Assembly: GCA_021372695.1 (NCBI GenBank)
Contig: JAJFTY010000038.1
Span: 1 to 64,000 of the forward strand
Direction of reading: 5' to 3'
Source of the DNA: Deltaproteobacteria bacterium
Lineage (GTDB): Bacteria > Desulfobacterota > Syntrophia > Syntrophales > UBA5619
DNA: 64,000 nt
This document shows positions 1 to 8,280 of the stretch, piece by piece. Both the position numbers and the translations under genes were made by a program. Each line of letters opens with the position of its first letter. Position 1 is the first letter of the stretch. The notes beneath the pieces were generated by a model that searched no databases, was not told where the DNA came from, and saw only the letters and a list, made by a program, of their open reading frames with translations.

Positions 1-391
1 TGTCGACCTTTTCGAAGCCTGTATGGGTGCGAAGCAGCGAGACACCCCGGTTTCCCATCGGGAAGTATTTGGAGTAGGTGACCAGAGCCTTGGCCTGGGC
101 AACGGTCTCGGTGTTGGGCAGGAGGAGTCCCCTGGCTCCCAATTCCATGAATTTCAGGACCACTTCACGCCTGGCCTCCGGGATCCGGACCATCAGGGGG
201 ATCCCCGCCTCCCTCGCCACCGTGGAGATCTTCGCCACGTCGCTGTAATCGAAATTCCCGTGCTCGCAGTCCACGATGAAGAAATCGAACCCGCAAACCT
301 TGAGGATCTTGGCGATCTCGGGATTGTCGAAGACGGTGACCATCGTCCCGAGAATGGATTGACCCGCTTTGAGCCGCTCTTTGAGATTCAT
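1..391 (-). CDS. HpcH/HpaI family aldolase (3' part outside window)
   Basis: This is the first 130 codons of a class II, metal-dependent aldolase of the HpcH/HpaI family, which cleaves or condenses 2-keto-3-deoxy acids with pyruvate and an aldehyde. The translation starts MNLKERLKAG and shows the family hallmarks CEHG (catalytic His at about residue 44), VRIP (Arg about 69) and GARGLLLPNTET. The metal-binding Glu/Asp pair expected near residues 150-175 lies beyond the window. The ATG at 391 is preceded by GAGGGAG. It is the last gene of the minus-strand cluster behind the activator at 697-2655 and has its own sigma54 promoter. The substrate is not determinable from sequence, but neighbouring dehydratases suggest cleavage of a keto-deoxy sugar acid. 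Family call is firm. Confidence 0.9.
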   Translation of the reverse strand, partial: MNLKERLKAGQSILGTMVTVFDNPEIAKILKVCGFDFFIVDCEHGNFDYSDVAKISTVAREAGIPLMVRIPEARREVVLKFMELGARGLLLPNTETVAQAKALVTYSKYFPMGNRGVSLLRTHTGFEKVD

Positions 392-490
392 GTCGTCTCC
401 CTCTTGATTGGATTCCGGTGAGAACCGGTTGCCGCGATCCTGCCTGCCGCAGCCGGATGCCCCATCTTTCCGGTGTCGACATCAGGAGAG

Positions 491-506
491 AGCAATCGGA
501 ATGCCA
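491..506 (-). promoter_or_regulatory. sigma54 (-24/-12) promoter for the aldolase
   Basis: On the minus strand this reads TGGCATTCCGATTGCT. It has GG and GC exactly 10 bases apart and agrees well with the TGGCAC-N5-TTGCW consensus. The expected start is about 12 bases downstream, near 480, leaving a leader of about 90 bases before the aldolase ATG. The adjacent gene encodes a sigma54 activator, which fits. Confidence 0.75.
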
Positions 507-637
507 CCCTGCTCCATGAGGAGAAGATTTCCGGATGGCTGTCCCGGGATGTGGGCAGGTCCTCTGAGTCAGACGGTTTTTTGCAGGGGGGATTCTCCGG
601 CCGTGCCAGAGGGGAGCGAGTGAACGTTCCAGGACGT

Positions 638-673
638 GTTTCAGAAAGATGACGTATGTTGCAATGCTGAAAC
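638..673. promoter_or_regulatory. candidate upstream activator site (inverted repeat)
   Basis: Perfect 7-base arms GTTTCAG (638-644) and CTGAAAC (667-673) are separated by 22 bases. The site lies about 130-180 bases upstream of the sigma54 promoter at 491-506, the usual place for an enhancer bound by a sigma54 activator. The rest of the 392-696 gap shows no gene. Binding by the neighbouring PrpR-like protein is inferred. Confidence 0.4.
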
Positions 674-696
674 TCTAAGCAACGGAGGACGGGGTC

Positions 697-2655
697 TCAA
701 GTTGCCTCCACCTCCAGTTTCTTCAAGCGCCGCCACAGGGTTGTCCGGCTGACCCCGAGATGCCGGGAGGCGCGGCTCTTCCGGTTCCCCGCCTCCTTGA
801 GCGCGGCCATGATCCTCTCCTTCTCCAGCCGCCTCACCTGTTCGACAAACTCATGATCTTTCGTTCGCGCCTCTTGTCCGGGGTCCGGGTGAACCGGAGT
901 CTTGCCTTCCTTTGTGTCCGGCAGAACCTCCATGACGTCCGTTTCGTCGATCCGTCCGCTCTGGTTGAGAACAACCAGCCTCTCGCACATGTTGCTCAGC
1001 TCGCGGACATTGCCCATCCAGGGATACCCTTGCAGCTTCTCTTTCGCCGCCAGGCTGAGCGCGATTGCGGCCTTCTTGAACTGAACACAGAAGCCGGCGA
1101 TGATGTGCTCTGCGAGCTGAACGACGTCCTCGCTCCGCTCCCGCAGGGGGGGCAGTTCGATCTTCAGGATGTCCAGCCTGTAGTAGAGATCCTCCCGGAA
1201 ATTTCCGCTCTTCACCAAGGCGGGCAGATCCCTGTTGGTCGCGGAGATGATCCGGATGTCCACCGGGATGACCCGGTCGTGGCCGAGCCGCGTGATCTCC
1301 TTCTCCTGCAGCACCCGGAGCAGACGCCCCTGCAACCTCGGTGAAACTTCGGAGATTTCATCCAGGAAGATGGTCCCCCCGTGGGCCAGTTCGAAAAGCC
1401 CCGGTTTGCCCCCCTTGGCGGCCCCGGTGAAGGCCCCCTCGACATATCCGAAGAGTTCGCTCTCCAACAGGCTTTCGGGCAGGGCCGCACAATTCACCGC
1501 GACGAAGGGCCCTGGGTTTCGATGGCTGAAGTTGTGGATGCTCTGGGCAAAAAGCTCCTTGCCCGTGCCGGTTTCGCCGATCAGCAGGATGTTCGAATCC
1601 ACCCGGCTGAATCTTTTGGCCGTCTGGATGACATGGGTAATCTTTCTGCTCGCGCCGACGATCTCTCCGAAGGTGTGCCTGGCCACATGCCCCCGGTAAT
1701 GAATCTTCTTGCGGATCCGGTTTTCCATCTCCTGGATCTGGGTGACATCCTGAAACGTAAGAACCGTTCCGAATCTCTGTGACTTGAGCAGGGTCGGAAC
1801 GATGTTCACGGCTAGGTTGGTTTCATGGTAGCGGATCAGCTCGCCGATGCTCTCTTTCCCCTTGCTGACCAGGAGCTTCTGAAGGTCCGGCGGCATCGCC
1901 TCATCGAATCTCCGTCCGACGACATCCCGTGCACGGATGTTCAGAGTCCTCTCCGCGGCAGCATTGAAGACGGAGATCAGGTTGTTTTCGTCGACGGAGA
2001 TCATCCCTTCATAGGCGTAGTCCAGGATGGTCTTGAAACGGAGCGCCTTGCCCTGCTCCCTGCGGCTGACGGCCGCCACCCTCTTGGCCTCCGTGAGCGT
2101 GTACCATACCGCCTCCTTGCCCGTCTTGAGGAATATGGCCTCCAGCCCCAGTTCCTTGGCGTAGACGCAGGTTTTTACCCCCCCGATGACCACCGCAGCC
2201 CCGTCCTGGGCCGCCTGGCCCACCAGCGATTTGATCTCGCTGTTCTCGAAATAGACGTAGGGCTGGATCTCCAGGTCGAGGATATCCGAGAAGTTTTCTA
2301 CCCCCATGATCATGTTGATCGAGCCGATGGCGGCGATCTTCTTGGATCCGAACCTCTTTTTGCTCTCGAACAGCGCCCGGGTCAGGTCGTGGCCCGATAC
2401 GGGGATCTCGACGACGGGGATGAAATAGTTCATGTCCCGCAGTTTGTAGGCGGTTCCGCCCCTGGCCATGATCACGTCCGAATCCAGTTTCGAAAGGCTC
2501 ACCTCGCCGGCGTTGGCTGCCACCACGACCTCCAGCTCATACTCCTCCTCGCTCGGATGTTCGGGCTTGGGGACGTATTGATCGTGTGCCCTGAAAGTTT
2601 CCTCGAACAGCTCCCCCAGCTCCTTGTACGGTACGACTGCGGTCATTTTGATCAT
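697..2655 (-). CDS. PrpR-like sigma54-dependent transcriptional activator
   Basis: A 652-residue enhancer-binding protein. Residues about 1-190 match the PrpR N-terminal sensor domain (motifs VVVAANAGE, MARGGTAYKL, VVEIPVSGHD). A PAS domain spans about 205-310. The AAA+ core has Walker A GETGTGKE (360-367), the sigma54-contact loop GAFTGA (407-412) and Walker B GGTIFLDE (426-433). A Fis-type helix-turn-helix (SRASRHLGVSRTTLWRR) closes the protein. PrpR_N domains bind small metabolites; the ligand here is unknown and is probably an intermediate of the flanking IlvD/aldolase pathway. It sits between the URO-D-like gene and the aldolase on the same strand. Likely targets are the aldolase sigma54 promoter and perhaps the upstream operon. 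No receiver domain is present, so it is not a two-component regulator. Confidence 0.93.
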   Translation of the reverse strand: MIKMTAVVPYKELGELFEETFRAHDQYVPKPEHPSEEEYELEVVVAANAGEVSLSKLDSDVIMARGGTAYKLRDMNYFIPVVEIPVSGHDLTRALFESKKRFGSKKIAAIGSINMIMGVENFSDILDLEIQPYVYFENSEIKSLVGQAAQDGAAVVIGGVKTCVYAKELGLEAIFLKTGKEAVWYTLTEAKRVAAVSRREQGKALRFKTILDYAYEGMISVDENNLISVFNAAAERTLNIRARDVVGRRFDEAMPPDLQKLLVSKGKESIGELIRYHETNLAVNIVPTLLKSQRFGTVLTFQDVTQIQEMENRIRKKIHYRGHVARHTFGEIVGASRKITHVIQTAKRFSRVDSNILLIGETGTGKELFAQSIHNFSHRNPGPFVAVNCAALPESLLESELFGYVEGAFTGAAKGGKPGLFELAHGGTIFLDEISEVSPRLQGRLLRVLQEKEITRLGHDRVIPVDIRIISATNRDLPALVKSGNFREDLYYRLDILKIELPPLRERSEDVVQLAEHIIAGFCVQFKKAAIALSLAAKEKLQGYPWMGNVRELSNMCERLVVLNQSGRIDETDVMEVLPDTKEGKTPVHPDPGQEARTKDHEFVEQVRRLEKERIMAALKEAGNRKSRASRHLGVSRTTLWRRLKKLEVEAT

Positions 2656-2717
2656 GGCTTGGCCTCACGGCGGTTTCGATCGGGCGCTCACCCGACATCG
2701 GGCAGGACGTTACAACA

Positions 2718-2735
2718 TTGAAACGGGAATTTCAA
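2718..2735. promoter_or_regulatory. short palindrome upstream of prpR-like gene
   Basis: TTGAAA-CGGGAA-TTTCAA lies in the 162-base gap between the URO-D-like gene and the activator. It shares the TGAAAC core with the inverted repeat at 638-673, so it may be an autoregulatory site for the same activator. This rests on pattern only. Confidence 0.3.
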
Positions 2736-2817
2736 CCGTGCAACGCGGCGGGTGCGGGTGGAAGATCCGCATCGGAGCAGGGGCGCGGGCGGCCCCGAGG
2801 GGCGTGCGGGCCTGCGA

Positions 2818-4071
2818 TCAGTAGTTCGACACCATGTCGCTGGCCATCTCGCACCATTTCCACAGCCGGGTGGGGTCGCCGTTCAGGGAAATCAGCGTCT
2901 TCATGTTGAAGACCAGGTTCACCTTGTACTTGCGGGAGAGTTCCAGGGCCGTGGCCATCTCCTTCCGCAGATAGTCGAACCCGGCGGTGTCATGGGCGAG
3001 ATAGGTCGAGTTGGGCTTGAAGCTGATGACGTACCGGTCGCCCAGCTGCTCCATCGTGGATTCCAGGTCGCTGAACGGGGAACAGGAGACCTTGCGGATG
3101 TTGGGGAAGCTCCCGGTCAGGAGGCCCAGCTTGTTGTCCAGCCGCTCGCAGCACCCGTAGGAATAGAGCTTGAACAGGCTCGCCCATTTCTGCTCATGAC
3201 CGAAGCAGAATTCCTGCGTCATGGCCGGAGAAACGCAGGTCATGATCTGGTCCGCGCTCTGTCCCCAGATGTCGGTGATCTTCGCACCGATGCCGCTTTC
3301 GGTCGGGGGCGGAAGCTCGGAGGTGTAGCCGACGCAATTGTTGCCGATGTTCTCGAACCCGTTGTTGGAGGAGAGGATGCCGAGGCGTTCGTACTGCCGG
3401 ATCCGGTCGATGGCCGCATCCACGTAGAGGTCCATCGCCCGATGCATCAGTTCGGGCTCCGTGGCGAGTTTGAGCATCCCTTCCGAGATCCCCATCCAGG
3501 TGAAGATGTCATCCATGGGGCAGCAGCGGAAGTTGTACCGTCCGAACAGCTTGACCTGCAGGATGTCGCCGAAGATCTCCCGGAGAAGGTCATAGCGGCG
3601 CAGGGTTTCCTCTTCGCAGTATTCGACCACGGGGTGTTTGATCTTCGCGAGGTCCGCTTCGCAGGTGATCTGGCTTTCAAAGTGCTGGGACCCTTTGTAC
3701 TCTCCACGCGCGAGAAAGTCTGACCGGTCGCCGCCGGCCACCTCGATCCCATAACCGCTGTCCTTGTACACGACCGGGCATTTGACGACCGGCTCCACGA
3801 CGCGGTCACAACGCAGATGGTTCCATTCGTAGATCCGGAGGAGCAGGTCCAGCTCGACCTCCTTCAGGAATTCATCTGCGACGGTCGTGGTCAGTTCGTT
3901 TCCGTATTGGATCAGATAAAGGGGGTAATCCCGCACATGGATGACCGGGCGGATCATGTGCAGGTCGTTGACCGCGGTCCAGAGTTTCCGGTTATGCTCC
4001 TGGATCGGGAGCTCGGCGATCTCCCGGACCTGCTGTGCAAGTTCTCGAAGTCTTGCGACATCTTTCTTCAT
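2818..4071 (-). CDS. uroporphyrinogen decarboxylase (URO-D) superfamily protein
   Basis: A 417-residue protein of the URO-D/methyltransferase superfamily (TIM barrel). It is not a haem-pathway HemE: it is longer and lacks the HemE N-terminal signature. Visible landmarks are a central IFTWMGISEGM, a GCCERLDNK cysteine motif where corrinoid methyltransferases carry H-x-C, and SFKPNSTYLA near the C terminus. ATG at 4071 was chosen because GAGGAG lies five bases upstream; an in-frame GTG at 4074 is the alternative. It lies 39 bases downstream of the IlvD-type gene and is probably co-transcribed with it. The reaction is unknown; some members of this family are methyltransferases or act in aromatic or hydroxy-acid metabolism, and no corrinoid protein gene is nearby. 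Confidence 0.75.
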   Translation of the reverse strand: MKKDVARLRELAQQVREIAELPIQEHNRKLWTAVNDLHMIRPVIHVRDYPLYLIQYGNELTTTVADEFLKEVELDLLLRIYEWNHLRCDRVVEPVVKCPVVYKDSGYGIEVAGGDRSDFLARGEYKGSQHFESQITCEADLAKIKHPVVEYCEEETLRRYDLLREIFGDILQVKLFGRYNFRCCPMDDIFTWMGISEGMLKLATEPELMHRAMDLYVDAAIDRIRQYERLGILSSNNGFENIGNNCVGYTSELPPPTESGIGAKITDIWGQSADQIMTCVSPAMTQEFCFGHEQKWASLFKLYSYGCCERLDNKLGLLTGSFPNIRKVSCSPFSDLESTMEQLGDRYVISFKPNSTYLAHDTAGFDYLRKEMATALELSRKYKVNLVFNMKTLISLNGDPTRLWKWCEMASDMVSNY

Positions 4072-4110
4072 CACCCCTCCTCGACGTCAGCCGCTTTCCC
4101 TGAAAAAGCG

Positions 4111-5766
4111 TTACAGCCAGATCGCGCCCTTGTCGGCGCTTCCCACGGTCTGCCGGTAAGCAGCCAGCATGCCCGGTGCGGGATGGTCCGGCCGCTTCAA
4201 CCCCGCCCCCCTGCGTTTTTGAAGCTCTTCGTCAGGAACCTGCAATTCAAGGCGCCCCTGCGGGACATCGATTTCGATTACGTCTCCGTTCTGTACGAAG
4301 GCCAGCGGACCGCCCTCCCAGGCCTCCGGGCAGACATGGCCCACGCAGGGGCCGCGGGTGGCGCCGGAATAGCGGCCGTCCGTGACCATCGCGACCGAGG
4401 TGTGCAGCCCCATGCCGACCAGCATCCCTGCCGGAATGGACATTTCCCGCATTCCCGGTCCGCCTTTGGGGCCCTCGTATCGCACGACCAGTACGGAGCC
4501 CGGCTGCACTGCCCGGTCGAGGATCGATTTCCGTACGTCCTCCTCCGAATCGAAGACGAACGCCGGTCCGCGGTGGACGAGCATCCCGGGTTCGACGCCG
4601 GTCTTCTTGACCACGGCACCGTCCGGCGCAAGATTCCCGCGGAGGATGGCATAGCAGCCGCCGGCGGCCAGAGGATCGTTTGCCGGCCGGATGATCCGGC
4701 CGGCGGGGGCGGGCAGCCCTTCCAGCCATTGGCCGAGGCTGCCGCCCAGGGGGAGTTCCACGTCAAGGTGCAGGTATCCGCCGACGGCCGCCATGAGTGA
4801 CGGGACGCCTCCGGCCCGGTGAAAGTCGGTGAGGTTGAATTCGGAAGAGGGCTTGAATTTTCCGACCACCGGAACGGAGGATTGGATCCGGTCGAAATCC
4901 GCCAGGTCCATTTCCCAGCCAAGCAGCGACGCGAAGGCCATCAGATGGAGGACCGCATTCGTCGACGACCCCGAGGCCGACAGGTACCGGATCCCGTTTT
5001 CCATGTTTTCCCGGGTCAGGAAGTGGCGCAGGCCCTGGCCTTTCCGGACCAGTTCCACGATGCTCTCCCCGACGTCCCGGGCCTGGCGGACCTTGGCGGC
5101 GTCGAAGGCGAGCATGGTCGCGGAGCCGAAGGGCGCCAGCCCCGTGGCCTCCAGGAAACACCCCATGGAGTTGGCGGTTCCCATCATGGAGCACGTGCCA
5201 GAAGAGGCGCAGAATTTCTCCTGCCAGGAGAGAAAGGTCTCATGGTCGATCTTCCCGGAAAGCAGCGTGCCGATGGCCTCCTTCAAATCCGGCGTGGTCA
5301 CGGTCCGCTTTTCGTCGATGCGGCAGGGCATCATCGCCCCGGCGGTCAGGAAGAGCGTCGGCAGGTTCAGGCGGATGGCCGCCATGAGCATTCCGGGAAG
5401 GATCTTGTCGCAGGAGCCGAGCATCACGAGTCCCTCGAACCCGTGCGCTCGGACCATTGCTTCGACCGATGCCGCGATCAGGTCCCGCTGGGGCAGGATA
5501 TAGTGCATGCCCGCTCCCTGGGCGATCCCATCGCAGGGCGCCGGCACGTTGAACTCGCCGGGAGCGCCGCCCGCGGCCCAGATCCCCTCCTTGACCCGGG
5601 CGGCCAGTTCCCTGAGGGGCTGGTGGCCGGGGTTGACCTCCGTCCAGGAGTTGACGACCGCGATCTGCGGTTTATCCAGGTCCTTTCTCCGGTAGCCCAC
5701 GGAGTGCATCAACCCCCGGAAGTAGGCTTCGGTCACATCTTCAGGTTTGCCGCGATGGGTGTTCAT
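4111..5766 (-). CDS. IlvD/Edd family dehydratase (dihydroxy-acid or sugar-acid dehydratase)
   Basis: A 551-residue Fe-S dehydratase that removes water from a 2,3-dihydroxy acid or aldonic acid to give a 2-keto-3-deoxy product. The cluster-ligand and active-site motifs are in order: [35 protein letters not shown], and [15 protein letters not shown] near the C terminus. ATG at 5766 (MNTHRGK) begins the conserved part; upstream in-frame codons are probably leader. The context of a URO-D-like protein, a PrpR activator and an HpcH aldolase, with no valine or isoleucine genes, favours a catabolic aldonate dehydratase over biosynthetic IlvD. It is the first gene of the minus-strand cluster and diverges from the helicase leader; I found no sigma54 promoter in front of it. 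Confidence 0.88.
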   Translation of the reverse strand: MNTHRGKPEDVTEAYFRGLMHSVGYRRKDLDKPQIAVVNSWTEVNPGHQPLRELAARVKEGIWAAGGAPGEFNVPAPCDGIAQGAGMHYILPQRDLIAASVEAMVRAHGFEGLVMLGSCDKILPGMLMAAIRLNLPTLFLTAGAMMPCRIDEKRTVTTPDLKEAIGTLLSGKIDHETFLSWQEKFCASSGTCSMMGTANSMGCFLEATGLAPFGSATMLAFDAAKVRQARDVGESIVELVRKGQGLRHFLTRENMENGIRYLSASGSSTNAVLHLMAFASLLGWEMDLADFDRIQSSVPVVGKFKPSSEFNLTDFHRAGGVPSLMAAVGGYLHLDVELPLGGSLGQWLEGLPAPAGRIIRPANDPLAAGGCYAILRGNLAPDGAVVKKTGVEPGMLVHRGPAFVFDSEEDVRKSILDRAVQPGSVLVVRYEGPKGGPGMREMSIPAGMLVGMGLHTSVAMVTDGRYSGATRGPCVGHVCPEAWEGGPLAFVQNGDVIEIDVPQGRLELQVPDEELQKRRGAGLKRPDHPAPGMLAAYRQTVGSADKGAIWL

Positions 5767-5931
5767 GGTCTCTTCGATGCTCCTTTCCCCGATCGGGCGC
5801 CGTGCGACAGGTCCCGTGGGACCGTGAATCCCAGGGCGCATGATCCAATGATTGCGTACGGGCCGAATATCACTCCGCCGGAACCCTTGTCGAGAAGATT
5901 CTTACCCCGTTATCAGGGGGGAAACTAATCC

Positions 5932-5960
5932 TTGACATGTTCGGCCGGAAAGCTTATAAG
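5932..5960 (+). promoter_or_regulatory. strong sigma70 promoter of the RNA helicase operon
   Basis: TTGACA (5932-5937), 17-base spacer, TATAAG (5955-5960). The -35 box is a perfect match and the -10 box matches five of six. Transcription should begin near 5967, giving a leader of about 125 bases before the small gene at 6092. Confidence 0.8.
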
Positions 5961-5997
5961 GTCCGTGCTTTCAGATTTGGTTTTGGCTGTCCCCCTC

Positions 5998-6032
5998 CCC
6001 AGAGCCGGCGACAAAGGCTTCTGGGTTTTTTT
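5998..6032 (+). terminator. intrinsic terminator / attenuator in the helicase leader
   Basis: The arms CCCAGAGCC (5998-6006) and GGCTTCTGGG (6016-6025) pair with one bulge and are followed by seven T (6026-6032). It sits only about 30 bases after the predicted transcription start and before the coding region, so it could release a roughly 66-nt RNA or attenuate the helicase mRNA. A second small hairpin, GTCTG-AAAA-CAGAC (6035-6048), follows it. No obvious antiterminator pairing was found. Confidence 0.6.
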
Positions 6033-6091
6033 GCGTCTGAAAACAGACAGCTGCGGGGGAAAGGGTAAAGCCAAGAGAATACAGGAGGAAT

Positions 6092-6229
6092 ATGGGAAGA
6101 CCCGGCCAGGACAAATTCATCAAGCGGCAAAAGGAGCTCGAGCGCATCAGAAAGGCGAGCGAGAAAATGGCCAAACGGCAACAACAGAAGAAAGACAACG
6201 TAGAAGAGATTAAGAAGGAAAATGAATGA
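6092..6229 (+). CDS. small lysine/arginine-rich protein upstream of helicase
   Basis: A 45-codon gene starting MGRPGQDKFIKRQKELE and ending KKENE. It is strongly charged and predicted to be a single helix, rich in K, R, Q and E. AGGAGG stands five bases before the ATG. Its TGA overlaps the helicase ATG (ATGA, 6226-6229), so translation is probably coupled. Short basic proteins of this type may precede DEAD-box helicase genes in related bacteria, but I know no assigned function. A role as an RNA-binding partner of the helicase is a guess from composition and coupling. Confidence 0.7.
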   Translation: MGRPGQDKFIKRQKELERIRKASEKMAKRQQQKKDNVEEIKKENE

Positions 6230-7542
6230 GTTTTAAACAGTTCAATCTCGACATCCAGATCGAGAAGGGCATCGCAGCCCAGGGATACACGGCGCCGACG
6301 CCGATTCAGCTTCAAGCCATGCCCGCCGTTCTTGCGGGAAAGGATGTCATGGGCCTCGCCCAGACCGGTACGGGGAAGACCGCCGCATTTGCGCTTCCCA
6401 TCTTGCAGCGGCTGATGAAAGGCCAGCGGAAAAACCTCCGCGCCCTGATCGTCGCGCCCACGCGGGAGTTGGCCGAACAGATCCATGAGGCGTTCGGCGA
6501 ACTCGGCCGGGCGACCAAACTCAAGAGTGTCACCCTGTATGGCGGGGTGGGCAAGAACCCTCAGATCCGGTCGCTCCGCATGGGGGTCGATATCGCGGTG
6601 GCCTGCCCGGGACGCCTGCTCGACCTGGCGGATTCGGGTGAAATCGATCTCTCCATGATCGAAGTTCTGGTCCTGGACGAGGCGGACCGCATGTTCGACA
6701 TGGGCTTTCTGCCGGACATCCGGAGGATCATCAAACGGCTTCCGGCCCGGCGGCAGACCTTGCTCTTCTCCGCCACCATGCCGGAGGATATCCGGAAACT
6801 GGCCGGAGAGGTGCTGCGCGACCCCGTCACGATCAAGATCGGGACCGGAGCGCCCGTCTCCACGGTTTCCCATGCCGTCTATCCGGTGGCTCCGCACCTG
6901 AAAACCGCCCTCCTGATGAAGCTGCTCGAGCAGACGGATACGGGGTCGGTGCTGGTCTTCGCGCGCACGAAACACCGTACGACGCGGGTCGCCGAACAGA
7001 TGCAGCGGGCCGGCTTGTCGGTCGCGTCGCTTCAGGGCAACCTCTCGCAGAACCGGCGGCAGGATGCGCTCAGCGGCTTTCGCGAGGGCAAATATCAGAT
7101 CCTGGTCGCGACGGACATCGCGGCCCGGGGGATCGACGTCTCCGGGATATCCCACGTGATCAACTACGACATGCCCGACACGGTCGATGCCTACACGCAC
7201 CGGATCGGCCGGACAGGCCGCGCCGCCAAGACCGGGGACGCCTTCACCTTCGTGACGCCCGAAGACAGGAGTTCCGTGATGGATATCGAACACGTGCTCG
7301 GGGAGAAGATCGAGCGGCGGACGCTGACGGATTTCGACTACAACGTGCCCGCGCCGGCGGGTGGCGGAGCCGATCGGGAGAGGCGCTCTTTCGGAAGACA
7401 GGGACGGCCGGCGCCCGTTTCGCGGTATGCGCCGGTGAAAAGAGGGGAGAGCTCCCGGCAGGGAGCGGCACGCCCTTCGGGAAGCCGGAGCGGCGGAAGG
7501 TCGCTCTCCGGTTGCCCGGCCTTGCGCAGCTCATCCCGCTAA
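6226..7542 (+). CDS. DEAD-box ATP-dependent RNA helicase (RhlE-like)
   Basis: A 438-residue RNA helicase that unwinds short duplexes in ribosome assembly or RNA decay. The motifs appear in order: Q motif PTPIQLQ, motif I AQTGTGKT, PTRELAEQI, GG, DEADRMFDMGF, SAT, then in the second RecA domain VATDIAARGID and HRIGRTGR. A basic, Gly/Ser/Arg-rich tail of about 80 residues (RRSFGRQGRPAP onwards) resembles RhlE/SrmB-type RNA-binding extensions. The start ATG overlaps the stop of the small basic gene. Expression is likely governed by the leader promoter and terminator; cold induction is common for such genes but is not shown here. It converges on the DUF1850 gene, with a small GCCGAT/ATCGGC hairpin at 7550-7566 between them. 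Confidence 0.95.
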   Translation: MSFKQFNLDIQIEKGIAAQGYTAPTPIQLQAMPAVLAGKDVMGLAQTGTGKTAAFALPILQRLMKGQRKNLRALIVAPTRELAEQIHEAFGELGRATKLKSVTLYGGVGKNPQIRSLRMGVDIAVACPGRLLDLADSGEIDLSMIEVLVLDEADRMFDMGFLPDIRRIIKRLPARRQTLLFSATMPEDIRKLAGEVLRDPVTIKIGTGAPVSTVSHAVYPVAPHLKTALLMKLLEQTDTGSVLVFARTKHRTTRVAEQMQRAGLSVASLQGNLSQNRRQDALSGFREGKYQILVATDIAARGIDVSGISHVINYDMPDTVDAYTHRIGRTGRAAKTGDAFTFVTPEDRSSVMDIEHVLGEKIERRTLTDFDYNVPAPAGGGADRERRSFGRQGRPAPVSRYAPVKRGESSRQGAARPSGSRSGGRSLSGCPALRSSSR

Positions 7543-7565
7543 GGATGATGCCGATCAAGAATCGG

Positions 7566-8066
7566 CTAGAACAGAAACTCGTATAGTTTGGGCCGGGCCG
7601 TGGTGAGGATCACCCGGCCGCCGAAACCCGCCGCCTTCTTCAGGGCGGCGTTTCTGTCTCTGACGCGGATCTTCGGATTGCCGATCTCTCCGATGCGGTA
7701 GACGATCCGGGAGAAGGGACGGTTGAGCCCCCGGGCGTCGAACGTTCCGCCCGTGTGGTACAGGTCGGCCACGTCGGCCGCGGAGACGCGCGGCGGGGGC
7801 GTGCCCGTCGGGTCGGCAAAGGTGACCTGATCCTGGATGATCCATCCTTCCCGGGCGTAGAAGACCTCCGTAACCCGGTAACCGAACTGGGAATTGCGCC
7901 AGGTGAGGGTGAGCGGTTCGCCGTCCTGCACCGTTTCGGAGAGGATCTTCTCCCCGCGGCTCTCTTCCGTAAGTTCGATCCGTGTCCACCCCGAAGGGGA
8001 GATCTGCAATAGAAACCCGAGGGCAAGCAGCGTCACGATGATGAGGATGGTCTTTTTGTGGGGCAT
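7566..8066 (-). CDS. DUF1850 protein associated with TAXI-TRAP transporter
   Basis: A 166-residue protein with one N-terminal hydrophobic segment (residues 6-20, probable signal anchor or signal peptide) and a compact domain containing LTWRNSQFGYRVTEVF, DLYHTGG and LTTARP, typical of DUF1850. Members of this family are found almost exclusively beside TAXI-type TRAP transporters, as here, where it is the third gene after the fused permease and binding protein. Its biochemical role is unknown; periplasmic association with the transporter is inferred. A 214-base gap without a gene separates it from the binding-protein gene. Confidence 0.8.
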   Translation of the reverse strand: MPHKKTILIIVTLLALGFLLQISPSGWTRIELTEESRGEKILSETVQDGEPLTLTWRNSQFGYRVTEVFYAREGWIIQDQVTFADPTGTPPPRVSAADVADLYHTGGTFDARGLNRPFSRIVYRIGEIGNPKIRVRDRNAALKKAAGFGGRVILTTARPKLYEFLF

Positions 8067-8280
8067 GGGATGCTTTCCAGCGGGCTGTCGGCCGGGAGCT
8101 TGGACCCGCAGGTCCCCTCTCCCCGCCCTGGAGGTGGGGATGAGGGAGAAATGGCAGTTGTTTCAAGGATGCAGGGGAGCTGTTTGCGGCGGATCGACCC
8201 CTTTTGCGGGGCCGATCCGCCGGACGGTTCACGGCTACCTTGCCGTCGGCGCAATCACGCTTTCAGCAGGCGCACGAGAC

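Noticed and set aside
2818..4071. HemE (haem biosynthesis)
   Set aside because: The protein is longer, lacks the HemE N-terminal signature, and sits with catabolic genes.
5986..6059. Antiterminator pairing between GCTGTC and GACAGC in the helicase leader
   Set aside because: Only six isolated base pairs with no extension; likely chance.
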